DNA of 21,959 nucleotides from a virus. Within the stretch, counting starts at the first letter, position 1; each line of letters starts with the position of its first letter. The stretch covers positions 1 through 21,959 of the IMG/VR virus record IMGVR_UViG_3300034630_000011. One strand, 5' to 3'. The notes beneath the pieces were generated by a model. The model was given only the letters and a program-made list of their open reading frames with translations, had not been told where the DNA came from and did no database searches. A program made the position numbers and the translations under genes. Positions 1 through 5,959 of this stretch are shown in pieces.

Positions 1-651
1 TCAATCATTCGACCACAACGCCGACTTCGCTATCCCCGCCACATACTGAATCACCTCCACCTCATCCTCCGGAATGCTGATCCGCGGATGCGCCTCGTTC
101 ACCGAATCGAGGTGCACCATGCCATCGCGCACATAGGCCAGCTGCTTGACCATGACCTTGCCGCTGCGCTCGCGCACCAGCACCTCGTCGCCGGGCATGA
201 AGCCGTGGTTGGGCTCGATGACGACGAACTCGCCGTGGCGGATGCGCGGCTTCATGCTCTCGCCGCGGCAGCGCAGGGCGTACGCGTTGGGGTCGCGCGT
301 GGGCCAGTTGATGCGGCCGTCGCCGTGGCCCACGGGGTACTGCAGTTCGCAGAAGTAGCCGTCGTCGCCCAGCTGCGCGGTGCCCACCACGGGCACGCCT
401 TCGGGCGCGAGGCTGCGCGCGGCCTCGCTGCCGGCGCGCAGCAGCGAGGGGAACATGCTGCCCAGGGGCAGGTTGGCGCGCTTTTCGAGGTTGAGGGCGG
501 CGCGCTCGCCGAAGGCCTCTTCCTCGTCCAGGTACTGGGTCATGCGGCCCTTGCTCACGCCGAACTGGTCCATGAACCTCTGGCGGTCGGTGCCGAAGTG
601 CTTCTCGAAGTAGGCGGTGAATTCCGCGCGGCGGGTGCTGTCGTTGCTCAT
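1..651 (-). CDS. CI-like phage repressor with S24 (LexA-type) self-cleavage domain
   Basis: 216-aa protein expected to hold the prophage silent by binding the operators just upstream of it. Residues about 20-60 form a helix-turn-helix (DQFGVSKGRMTQYL). Residues 85-210 form the S24 serine-protease/dimerisation domain, with the nucleophile Ser132 in GESMKPRIRHGEF and the general-base lysine in KVMVKQL (probably Lys169). The only Ala-Gly pair ahead of that domain is A73-G74, a candidate RecA-stimulated cleavage site. The family commonly has PVVGTAQLG at the domain start, as here. It diverges from the cro-like gene. The ATG at 649-651 has no Shine-Dalgarno and lies 8 nt from the -10 box, so the message may be leaderless. 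The stop codon is at the window edge. The family call is firm; induction by DNA damage is inferred. Confidence 0.93.
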   Translation of the reverse strand: MSNDSTRRAEFTAYFEKHFGTDRQRFMDQFGVSKGRMTQYLDEEEAFGERAALNLEKRANLPLGSMFPSLLRAGSEAARSLAPEGVPVVGTAQLGDDGYFCELQYPVGHGDGRINWPTRDPNAYALRCRGESMKPRIRHGEFVVIEPNHGFMPGDEVLVRERSGKVMVKQLAYVRDGMVHLDSVNEAHPRISIPEDEVEVIQYVAGIAKSALWSND

Positions 652-659
652 GGCTGCGC

Positions 660-687
660 AGTTTAGCTGTAGCTAAATTTTTGGCAA
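660..687 (-). promoter_or_regulatory. Repressor-maintenance promoter (PRM-like), leftward
   Basis: Read leftward, a -35 box TTGCCA (682-687) and a -10 box TAAACT (660-665) are 16 bp apart. The -10 box is 8 nt from the repressor ATG, so transcription would start at or just before the start codon. The -10 overlaps the operator at 662-677, so occupancy of that site should switch off repressor synthesis. Predicted from sequence only. Confidence 0.6.
662..677. promoter_or_regulatory. Operator 1, TTTAG-N6-CTAAA palindrome
   Basis: TTTAGCTGTAGCTAAA is a 16-bp inverted repeat with 7-bp arms. The same TTTAG-N6-CTAAA frame recurs at 716-731. It covers the -10 region of the leftward repressor promoter, the position of a lambda OR3-like site. 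Likely bound by the CI-like and/or Cro-like protein. Confidence 0.75.
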
Positions 688-692
688 GTTGT

Positions 693-708
693 TTTAGCTT
701 GTGCTTGA
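693..708. promoter_or_regulatory. Operator 2, imperfect copy
   Basis: TTTAGCTTGTGCTTGA keeps the left half-site TTTAG and matches three of five bases in the right half (CTTGA for CTAAA). It lies between the two perfect copies, 31 bp centre to centre from the left one and 23 bp from the right one. It overlaps the -35 box of the rightward promoter. Probably a weaker, cooperatively filled site. Confidence 0.5.
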
Positions 709-733
709 CTATTTGTTTAGATAAAACTAAACT
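705..733 (+). promoter_or_regulatory. Early rightward promoter (PR-like)
   Basis: A -35 box TTGACT (705-710) and a -10 box TAAACT (728-733) are 17 bp apart. The -10 is identical to that of the opposing promoter. It is 7 nt from the ATG of the Cro-like gene, which lacks a Shine-Dalgarno, suggesting a leaderless transcript. Operators 2 and 3 overlap its -35 and -10, so repressor binding should block it. Confidence 0.65.
716..731. promoter_or_regulatory. Operator 3, TTTAG-N6-CTAAA palindrome
   Basis: TTTAGATAAAACTAAA is the second perfect copy of the TTTAG-N6-CTAAA operator. It fills the spacer and part of the -10 of the rightward promoter. Binding here would shut off the early operon, the role of a lambda OR1-like site. 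Confidence 0.7.
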
Positions 734-740
734 TGCTGCC

Positions 741-971
741 ATGAGATTCACGGATTGGCTGGATGCCGAACCCGGCCGAAACAAGGCGGTGGCAGTGCAC
801 TTTGGGCTGACGCCCAGCGCCATCACGCACTGGCGCCGGGCTGTGCCCCGAAACCGCATGCACGAGCTGCATGTGTTCACACAGGGGGCGGTGGACTTTG
901 CCGGCATGTTGCCCCGGTCCCGGGGGAGCCTGGTGTCTGGCACCGGAGCCCCGGACTCCGGGGGCGGCTGA
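741..971 (+). CDS. Cro-like / YdaS-type helix-turn-helix regulator
   Basis: 76-aa DNA-binding protein, the likely Cro counterpart of the divergent repressor. Residues about 12-33 form the HTH (RNKAVAVHFGLTPSAITHWRR), followed by the RNRMHELHVFTQGAV segment usual in YdaS/Cro proteins. The tail from residue 60 is Gly/Ser/Pro-rich and probably disordered. The frame is open upstream to 681, but the ATG at 741 gives the right domain length and leaves the operators outside the gene. No Shine-Dalgarno precedes it. It is the first gene of the early operon and is followed by a terminator-like hairpin. Whether it acts as Cro or as a YdaS-type toxin/antitoxin-like factor cannot be settled from sequence. 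Confidence 0.85.
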   Translation: MRFTDWLDAEPGRNKAVAVHFGLTPSAITHWRRAVPRNRMHELHVFTQGAVDFAGMLPRSRGSLVSGTGAPDSGGG

Positions 972-1025
972 CTGGTTGTTGGTTTTCTCCTTCCGCGGCG
1001 CCGATGCAGCAGGTGCCGTGGACCT

Positions 1026-1082
1026 TGCCCGGCGCTGCGTTGCGCGGCTTTGTTGTGCCTTGCGCGGCGCCGGGTGTTTTTT
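1026..1082 (+). terminator. Terminator after the Cro-like gene (tR1-like)
   Basis: CCCGGCGC (1028-1035) pairs perfectly with GCGCCGGG (1067-1074), extendable by two G-U pairs, and is followed at once by TTTTTT (1077-1082) and a further T-rich tract to about 1107. The loop is long (31 nt) and contains a TTGCGCGGC direct repeat. Placed like lambda tR1, it would limit early transcription beyond cro. I could not identify a clear nut site. Confidence 0.55.
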
Positions 1083-1125
1083 GTTTGTTTGTTTCTTTCT
1101 TTTTTTTGTGATGGGCCCACCTGTG

Positions 1126-1141
1126 CGCTCCTGCGGGAGCG
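1126..1141 (+). other. Small hairpin upstream of the first early-operon gene
   Basis: CGCTCC-TGCG-GGAGCG forms a 6-bp stem with a 4-nt loop between the T-rich tract and the next gene, with no T-run after it. It could be a regulatory RNA element. The 972-1178 stretch otherwise holds the terminator above and no credible gene. Confidence 0.3.
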
Positions 1142-1178
1142 TGGGCGCCCGTACGCCTTGTGAGGAGCCGCTGAAGCC

Positions 1179-1505
1179 ATGCGATCGACGACAACAACCA
1201 CCACCACCACAACAACACCACCACCACTACCACCCGTGCAGGCAGCGGGGCCCAATGCCTTTGCGTTGCTGCGCCCGCGCAGCAGTGCCGTAGCGGCCAA
1301 TGATGCGGTGGCACCGCGATGCGGCGGCAACAGCCGTGGCGCGGCGACGGAAGGCGCCACCAAGGTGCTGGTGCTCAACCGCCGCGGACTGCGGGTGGTG
1401 GACCTGGCGCCGCGTGTGCGGGGGGCCATCAGCATCGAGAGCCGCGCCCAGGCGCAGGCCAGCCTGGACAAGAGCCGGCGCATTGCGCGCGACTGGAGGC
1501 AGTGA
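1179..1505 (+). CDS. Hypothetical early phage protein with N-terminal poly-Thr tract
   Basis: 108-aa protein that I do not recognise. Residues 4-13 are ten consecutive threonines, followed by a Pro-rich stretch and a low-complexity middle. The C-terminal part (KVLVLNRRGLRVVDLAP, then an Arg/Ala-rich helix) looks like ordinary folded protein. An AGGAG at 1163-1167 lies 11 nt before the ATG. The stop overlaps the next gene's ATG (TGATG), so the two are probably translationally coupled. The threonine run is encoded by an ACN trinucleotide tract (about 1188-1220) that could vary in length by slippage. The true start could lie downstream of the Thr run. Confidence 0.6.
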   Translation: MRSTTTTTTTTTTPPPLPPVQAAGPNAFALLRPRSSAVAANDAVAPRCGGNSRGAATEGATKVLVLNRRGLRVVDLAPRVRGAISIESRAQAQASLDKSRRIARDWRQ

Positions 1506-1687
1506 TGGGGATGCTGATGGGCCACACCCTGCAGCGCCTGACGCCCGAGGTATTGCGCGCTGCAGCGCAATCGGCGGCTGCGCAGCACATCCCCTTGGCC
1601 GAGGCCAACCACCACGAGCCGGGCACCGCGCTGTGGGCGCAGTTCAACGAGGCCTATGCCGCATGGCCGCAGCAGGAGGGCGCGTGA
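1505..1687 (+). CDS. Small hypothetical early phage protein
   Basis: 60-aa protein with no domain I recognise. It is mostly helical by composition (LQRLTPEVLRAAAQSAAAQ) and ends in an acidic/aromatic segment (WAQFNEAYAAWPQQ). Its ATG overlaps the previous stop by one base and its own stop overlaps the GTG of the following replication-type gene, so it sits inside a tightly coupled early operon. Codon use matches the neighbours. Confidence 0.6.
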   Translation: MGMLMGHTLQRLTPEVLRAAAQSAAAQHIPLAEANHHEPGTALWAQFNEAYAAWPQQEGA

Positions 1688-2898
1688 GCAGCACTGGCAA
1701 CAGCACCAGCACGAACACCGGCATGAAGGGCGGCGCAGCGCTGCCCGAGCCCCTGACCTTGCCCGGGTGCGACCTGAGCGACTTCCCGTACATGGAGCTG
1801 GATGTGCGGCGGCTGCGCGATTCGAAATTTGCGGCGGCGGCCGTGGGCGAGGCGTTTCGCGCGGGCATTCTGCTGTGGTGCGCGGCCTGGCACCAGGTGC
1901 CGGCGGCTTCGCTGCCCGATGACGATGTGGAGTTGGCCAACCTGGCCGGCTATGGCCGCGTGCTCAAGGAATGGAAGAAGGTGCGCGCTGCCGCGCTGCA
2001 CGGTTTTGTGAAGTGCGCGGACGGGCGCCTGTACCACCCCGTGGTGGCCGAGAAAGCGATTGCCGCCTTTGCTGCCAAGGAGAAGTACGCCTACGAAAAA
2101 TACTGCGACCGCCTGCGCAAGGAAAACGCCAAGCGCGCCAAGGAGGGCAAGCCGCCCGTGGGCGTGCCGCCGCAGGCGCTGTGGAAGACCGGTGCCTACC
2201 CGCATGGCATGGCGCCTGCGGGCGAGGGCGATGGCCATGTTGCGCAGCAGCCGGGCGATGGCGGCTTTCCGCCGGAAATCCGCCACCCGTCCACCGGCCA
2301 TCCACCGGAAACCGGCCTTAAAGGGAACCGAAAGGAACGGAGCCGAGACCGAGACGGAGATGGAACCGGAGACGGAACGGATCTCTTTGGCGAAACCCGC
2401 AGACCCGTTGCTGGCGCAACGGCCAGCGCCGAGGCGCTGCGCGGCAACGCTGGCATCGATGCCGCCGAGGGCCTGGCGCGGGACGCGTTGTGGTCGGCAG
2501 GCAAGTCGCTGCTGGCACAGGCGGGCATGCCGCGTGCGCAGTGCGGCAGCTTCATCGGCCGGCTGTGCAAGGACCATGGCAGCGACACCGTGGCCGAGGC
2601 CGTGCGCGCTGCCTGCGTGGCCCGCCCGGCAGACCCGGCCGAGTACATGAAGGCCGTGTGCCTGCGCGCCGCCGGCCAGCGCGGCCCGGTGCTGCGCCGT
2701 GCCGGCGCACCCGGCACGCCGCCCCTTTCGGGCAACCGGCAGGAGGCGCTGGAGCAGCGCAACCGCAGCGTGGCCGATGCCTGGGTGCTGCAGGCGCCCG
2801 ACGGGGCTGTGCACGCTGCGTCGCCGCAACCACCAGTACCGAGCCACCACCCGCAACCCCACCACGTACAGGAGCCACCGCACCATGCAAGCATCTGA
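1684..2898 (+). CDS. DUF1376-type phage replication protein
   Basis: 404-aa protein of the kind encoded at the replication-initiator position of lambdoid-like prophages. Residues about 33-125 match the DUF1376 pattern: DFPYMELDVRRLRDS, a hydrophobic helix with LLWCAAWHQ, the LPDDDVELANLAG turn, then KVRAAALHGFV and GRLYHPVVAEKA. Residues about 125-145 are Lys/Arg-rich. A low-complexity linker follows, then a second helical domain at about 268-330 (ALWSAGKSLLAQAG, SFIGRLCKDHG, PADPAEYMKAVCL) of the type seen in phage primosome proteins. The GTG start is chosen because AGGAGG (1674-1679) lies 4 nt upstream and it overlaps the previous stop; an ATG at 1723 is the alternative. A role in replication initiation is inferred from family and position. 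Confidence 0.8.
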   Translation: MSSTGNSTSTNTGMKGGAALPEPLTLPGCDLSDFPYMELDVRRLRDSKFAAAAVGEAFRAGILLWCAAWHQVPAASLPDDDVELANLAGYGRVLKEWKKVRAAALHGFVKCADGRLYHPVVAEKAIAAFAAKEKYAYEKYCDRLRKENAKRAKEGKPPVGVPPQALWKTGAYPHGMAPAGEGDGHVAQQPGDGGFPPEIRHPSTGHPPETGLKGNRKERSRDRDGDGTGDGTDLFGETRRPVAGATASAEALRGNAGIDAAEGLARDALWSAGKSLLAQAGMPRAQCGSFIGRLCKDHGSDTVAEAVRAACVARPADPAEYMKAVCLRAAGQRGPVLRRAGAPGTPPLSGNRQEALEQRNRSVADAWVLQAPDGAVHAASPQPPVPSHHPQPHHVQEPPHHASI

Positions 2899-3814
2899 AC
2901 GCGCGCCCTTTGCGCAGCTGATCACCGATGTGCTCGCCTACTACCGGCAGGACGCCAGCCGCTTTGTGCTGGACCTGTGGTGGAACGCGTGCCAGCCGTT
3001 CGAGCTCTCGCAGATCCGCCAGGCCATGCAGCGCCATGCCACCGATGCCGAGCACGGCCGCTTTGCGCCGCGCGTGGCCGATGTGGTGCGCATTCTGGCC
3101 GGCACGGCGGCCGAGCGTGCGGCCCTGGCCTGGGGCAAGACGCTGGAGGCCATGGGCAGCGTGGGCGCGTACACCGACGTGGTGTTTGACGACCCCGCCA
3201 TCCACGCCGCCGTGCAGGACCTGGGCGGCTGGCCCAAGGTGTGCCGCACCGACCTGAGCGAGCTCGGTTACCTGCAGCACCGCTTTTGCGAAAGCCACCG
3301 CGCCTACACCGGGCGCGGCAGTTTCGACTACCCGCGCTGCCTGGGTGGTGACCGCAGCCCCGACAGCGAGTACGCCAAGGTCGGCCTGCCGCCGCCGCGC
3401 ATCGCATTCATTGGCAATGCACAGCGCGCGCGCCTGGTGTACGACGGGGGCAATGCGGCGGGCAAGACGGCGGTGCGCTTTCACGCGCTGCAGGCCCTCG
3501 CGGCAGCGGGTTCCATGCCACCGGCTGCGCCGCGCAGTGAGGTCGAGCCAGGGAACGAGGCTGCGCGTGTGCCATTGGATGCACCGCGCGCCGCAGCGCA
3601 GCCGCCACTGCCCAGGCCCCGCAGCACCCAAGCCATCACCGTGCGGCCACCCCACGCCACAACCCCCGCCATGGACCGCGCTGCATTGCGCGCGCTGGCA
3701 TCGGCAGGCCCCTTGGCGGCGGCCGCCGCAACACCCCCACGGCCCGGCGCATTGCGTGCCGCGACCGGGGTGCGCCAGCCCACTGCGCAGGCCCCGCAGA
3801 CACCCATGCACTGA
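2885..3814 (+). CDS. DUF6475-type protein, replication-operon partner
   Basis: 309-aa protein. Residues about 1-180 match the DUF6475 pattern: an N-terminal helical part (VLDLWWNACQPFELSQIRQAM), the VADVVRILAGTAAE segment, then TLEAMGSVGAYTDVVFDDP and GGWPKVCRTDLSEL. This domain usually sits directly after the DUF1376/initiator-type gene, in the slot where lambda has the helicase loader P, so a loader-like role is plausible but unproven. Residues about 215-309 are Pro/Ala-rich and probably disordered. It overlaps the upstream gene by 14 nt. The internal GNAAGKT resembles a P-loop but falls in the linker and lacks strand context, so I do not call it an ATPase. Confidence 0.75.
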   Translation: MQASERAPFAQLITDVLAYYRQDASRFVLDLWWNACQPFELSQIRQAMQRHATDAEHGRFAPRVADVVRILAGTAAERAALAWGKTLEAMGSVGAYTDVVFDDPAIHAAVQDLGGWPKVCRTDLSELGYLQHRFCESHRAYTGRGSFDYPRCLGGDRSPDSEYAKVGLPPPRIAFIGNAQRARLVYDGGNAAGKTAVRFHALQALAAAGSMPPAAPRSEVEPGNEAARVPLDAPRAAAQPPLPRPRSTQAITVRPPHATTPAMDRAALRALASAGPLAAAAATPPRPGALRAATGVRQPTAQAPQTPMH

Positions 3815-3842
3815 ACACCACCGCTGAAAGGATGTACCCCTC

Positions 3843-4295
3843 ATGAAAGTCATGCTCATCAAATCCCCCGAAGGCCTGCGCGGAACGACGCCGGACGACC
3901 AGGACGCCTGGGCCCGTTTCACGCGCAAGCTGGAGGTGATGAAACCCGGCACCTGCCTGCGCATGGAATGGAGCCGCCCGCGCAACGGCCCTCAGCACCG
4001 CCGCCTGTTCGCGCTGCTGCAGGTGGTGGCGGAAAACAGCGAGGTCTATGACACCGCCGAGCGCGCGCTGGTGGCCGTGAAGCTGGCCGCCGGCTACTGC
4101 GACGATGCCATCGACCCGCGCACGGGCAAGGCCGTGCCGGTGGTGCGGTCGATCCGCTACGAGGCCATGGACCAGCCCACCTTCGAGCGCTTTTACGCAG
4201 CGGCGGTGGATGCCGTGCTGCAGCTCATTTTGCCCACCATGGACCGCGCCACGCTGCAGCGCCTGATCGCCATGGTGGAGGAGGGCTGGGCATGA
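3843..4295 (+). CDS. DUF1367 family phage protein
   Basis: 150-aa protein matching DUF1367, a family found in the nin-like region of many prophages and of uncertain biochemical role. Visible hallmarks are RNGPQHRRLFALLQ, a central VKLAAGYCDD, the PVVRSIRYEAMDQPTFERFY segment and a C-terminal helix ending VEEGWA. An AAGGA-type Shine-Dalgarno lies about 12 nt before the ATG. It ends in an ATGA overlap with the next gene. The position between replication genes and a Q-like gene fits a recombination or repair accessory role, which is inference from lambda nin-region synteny. Confidence 0.8.
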   Translation: MKVMLIKSPEGLRGTTPDDQDAWARFTRKLEVMKPGTCLRMEWSRPRNGPQHRRLFALLQVVAENSEVYDTAERALVAVKLAAGYCDDAIDPRTGKAVPVVRSIRYEAMDQPTFERFYAAAVDAVLQLILPTMDRATLQRLIAMVEEGWA

Positions 4296-4735
4296 GCGCC
4301 GCACTGTTGTCCACCCTGCGCGGCAACGCGGAGCCGGTGGTCTGCGCGCTGCTGCGCAGCGCTGGGGCAGGGCAGCCATGCCCCGCGTGCCAGGCCGCGC
4401 AGACCCGCGCGCACAGCCCGCTGTTTCGCGCCCACTGCCACGGCTGCAAGGTGCGCGCATTGGCGCAGGGCCCGCAGTTCTGGCGCTCGCTGAAGGAGGG
4501 CGCCCACACCGATGCCTACCAGGGGGAGCTGGCCGCCGTGTTCGGCGCAGCGGGTGCTGCGGCGGGCCATGCCGTGGTGCTGGCCGAGTACCGGCGCCTG
4601 CGGGCGCTGCAGGACAACGCCGTGCGCTGCGGCCTGGTGCCACGCACGCCCGAGGCCGCCAACGACGATGGCCGCAACGACCGCACCGATACCCACAACA
4701 CCAACCACACCGACAACAACCCATGCGAGGGATGA
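4292..4735 (+). CDS. Small Cys4 (zinc-ribbon-like) phage protein
   Basis: 147-aa protein. CPAC and CHGC, 18 residues apart, form a likely Cys4 zinc site (residues about 30-52). A helical segment follows (FWRSLKEGAH, AVVLAEYRRLRALQ), and then an Asn/Asp/Thr-rich tail. It is coupled to the DUF1367 gene by ATGA and runs into the Q-like gene. I do not recognise the family. The zinc site suggests nucleic-acid binding, nothing more specific. Confidence 0.65.
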   Translation: MSAALLSTLRGNAEPVVCALLRSAGAGQPCPACQAAQTRAHSPLFRAHCHGCKVRALAQGPQFWRSLKEGAHTDAYQGELAAVFGAAGAAAGHAVVLAEYRRLRALQDNAVRCGLVPRTPEAANDDGRNDRTDTHNTNHTDNNPCEG

Positions 4736-4737
4736 GC

Positions 4738-5364
4738 ATGCTGATGACCACCGACCCCACCCACAGCCCCTACCGCACCGTGGAGGAAGCCTATACCCGC
4801 GCGGGCACCTCGTCGTCGAACCTCAAGGTGGACCCCGATCGCCGTGGCGATGCCGATGTGCTGATCGCCGCGGGCTGGTCGCCCGGCATGCTGGGCGGCG
4901 CGCTCATGCGCCTGCGCGGCGAGTGGGACAGCGTGGCAGCGCCGCGCTTCAGACAGCACAGCACGGCGCACCAGCGCCGCAACCACCCGGGTGCAGATGC
5001 AGATGCAGGTGCCGGTGCCGATGCCGTGCAACTGCTTGGCCGCCTGCGCTCGCTGGCCCAGGTGCTCGAAGCCGTGGAGCGCTGGGCCACGGCCAAGCAC
5101 CTGGCCGACGCACGCACCCTGGCGCGTACCAGCGTGTGCTATTGGCTCGACCCCACCTGCCGCGCCTGCCTGGGCCGCGGCGCCGCACTGGTGCCCGGCA
5201 CGCCCATGCTGGGGCGTGTGTGCAAGGCCTGCGGCGGCAGCCGCAAGGCGCGCGAGCCCATGGGCCAGGACGGCCGCCGCACGCTCAACATGCTGGACGA
5301 TTGTGTGAGCCGCCGCAACCAGTCGATGAAAAAACGCTTGCACAATTCCATGCATCGCGGTTAG
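4738..5364 (+). CDS. Putative Q-like late antiterminator (zinc-finger protein)
   Basis: 208-aa protein. A helical N-terminal half contains an Ala-Asp-Gly repeat linker (around 4989-5025). The C-terminal half has a treble-clef or DnaJ-like zinc site, CRACLGRG and CKACGGSRK, followed by a basic helix (RRNQSMKKRLHN). Lambdoid Q proteins have this kind of Cys4 finger. The assignment rests mainly on context: last gene of the early operon, TAG stop embedded in the -10 box of a strong promoter, and a terminator about 140 nt further on. Three ATGs compete (4723, 4732, 4738). I prefer 4738 because GAGGG lies 6 nt upstream; 4732 would give an ATGA overlap. No sequence-level match to a named Q family was verified. 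Confidence 0.6.
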   Translation: MLMTTDPTHSPYRTVEEAYTRAGTSSSNLKVDPDRRGDADVLIAAGWSPGMLGGALMRLRGEWDSVAAPRFRQHSTAHQRRNHPGADADAGAGADAVQLLGRLRSLAQVLEAVERWATAKHLADARTLARTSVCYWLDPTCRACLGRGAALVPGTPMLGRVCKACGGSRKAREPMGQDGRRTLNMLDDCVSRRNQSMKKRLHNSMHRG

Positions 5365-5367
5365 AAT
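5338..5367 (+). promoter_or_regulatory. Late promoter (pR'-like)
   Basis: A -35 box TTGCAC (5338-5343) and a -10 box TAGAAT (5362-5367) are 18 bp apart, a good sigma70 match in an otherwise high-GC region. The TAG of the -10 is also the stop codon of the Q-like gene. The predicted start is near 5374. The downstream terminator at 5505-5535 makes a lambda pR'-tR' arrangement. Confidence 0.7.
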
Positions 5368-5373
5368 TGCACC

Positions 5374-5535
5374 AGACGATTGCAGAGGGTGCTGACCCTC
5401 TCGCCCGTCGCCCCTCTGTTGAATGCCCGCAGCCACAGCCTGGCTCATCGCCTGTAGCGACTGCGGTAGATAGTTGGGGTGGTTTGTCGTCTTGAATTTC
5501 TGTGAATCCCGCATGGTTTGCCCTGCGGGATTTTT
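5374..5535 (+). ncRNA. Predicted late leader RNA (6S-like)
   Basis: The stretch from the predicted late start to the intrinsic terminator is about 160 nt and has no convincing gene. It contains a stable hairpin, AGAGGGT-GCTG-ACCCTCT (5384-5401), and ends in the terminator. Lambda makes a 194-nt 6S RNA from the equivalent position when Q is absent. No function beyond being the terminated leader is claimed. Confidence 0.45.
5505..5535 (+). terminator. Intrinsic terminator of the late leader (tR'-like)
   Basis: AATCCCGCA (5505-5513) pairs perfectly with TGCGGGATT (5524-5532) across a 10-nt loop, followed by more T (to 5535). A 9-bp stem plus T-run is a strong rho-independent signal. It lies about 130-160 nt after the predicted late promoter start, ahead of all tail genes. 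Confidence 0.8.
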
Positions 5536-5675
5536 GCTTTGCGGCCTTGCTTTGTTGGCTGCAGCCCTGGTTTCGTTTTCCCTCTTTTCCCACTGCCCCC
5601 GTGCATGGCGCACCTGCGCTGCGCGCGCGTTGCGGCGTGCGCAAAAAGACATCCATCCATCTTTCGAGGTGCCCC

Positions 5676-5789
5676 ATGAGCCCTGCCACCAAAGCACTGC
5701 ACGAAACCCTGATCCGCCTGGCCAAGGGCGCGATCACGGCCTGGGAGCAGTGGTTGCACAAACAGCAGCAGTTGCCGCCGCAGCCCTGA
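5676..5789 (+). CDS. 37-aa hypothetical protein, first ORF of the late operon
   Basis: The protein starts MSPATKALHETLIRLAKG and continues through AWEQWLHKQQQ, giving one amphipathic helix with a Gln/Pro tail. GAGGT (5666-5670) is well placed ahead of the ATG. It lies between two intrinsic terminators. Small proteins of this look occur near late leaders of related prophages, but I know no function. It could be a leader peptide, or the remnant of a gene lost with the head module. Confidence 0.5.
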   Translation: MSPATKALHETLIRLAKGAITAWEQWLHKQQQLPPQP

Positions 5790-5883
5790 CCCCTTGTCCC
5801 ACCGTTCACTCTGCCCCGCGGCAGGCCGCTCTCCCGGATCTTGTCTGGGCAGATACGCCTGCCACCTGCCACGCAGAACTTCC

Positions 5884-5914
5884 GCCGCACTGTCGTTGAT
5901 TGGTGCGGCTTTTT
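5884..5914 (+). terminator. Intrinsic terminator upstream of the tail tube gene
   Basis: GCCGCAC (5884-5890) pairs with GTGCGGC (5903-5909) across a 12-nt loop, followed by TTTTT. It is 45 nt before the tail tube ATG, so expression of the tail genes from the late promoter needs read-through. The 5790-5959 gap holds nothing else I can support. Confidence 0.7.
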
Positions 5915-5959
5915 GTTTGTCTGTTGTCACTTCGACATCTCCACTGAAAGGCCCATTCC

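Noticed and set aside
1188-1220. Repetitive ACN tract as a CRISPR or tandem operator array
   Set aside because: No repeat-spacer structure; it is a trinucleotide run inside a reading frame. No CRISPR array was seen anywhere in the window.
62-1615. Long reverse-strand open frame of 517 codons across the switch region and early genes
   Set aside because: Runs antisense to the repressor promoter region and the early genes and reads as Arg/Ala/Pro low complexity, typical of stop-poor high-GC shadow frames.
3450-3475. GNAAGKT in the DUF6475 protein as a Walker A motif
   Set aside because: It lacks a preceding hydrophobic strand and a Walker B, and it sits at the edge of the disordered C-terminal region.
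5365-5675. tRNA or integration site in the late leader region
   Set aside because: The short inverted repeats here form simple hairpins and a terminator; no cloverleaf or direct-repeat att core could be made out.
1654-5697. Several long reverse-strand open frames (1654-2925, 2552-3985, 3636-4760, 4516-5697)
   Set aside because: All lie antisense to a tightly overlapping forward operon with good Shine-Dalgarno sites and recognisable domains; none shows a domain or its own ribosome-binding site.
5514-5899. Forward frame starting MVCPAGFLLCGLALLAAAL, resembling a small membrane protein
   Set aside because: Its ATG lies in the loop of the terminator at 5505-5535, it has no Shine-Dalgarno, and after the hydrophobic start it overlaps the better-supported 37-aa ORF and becomes low complexity.
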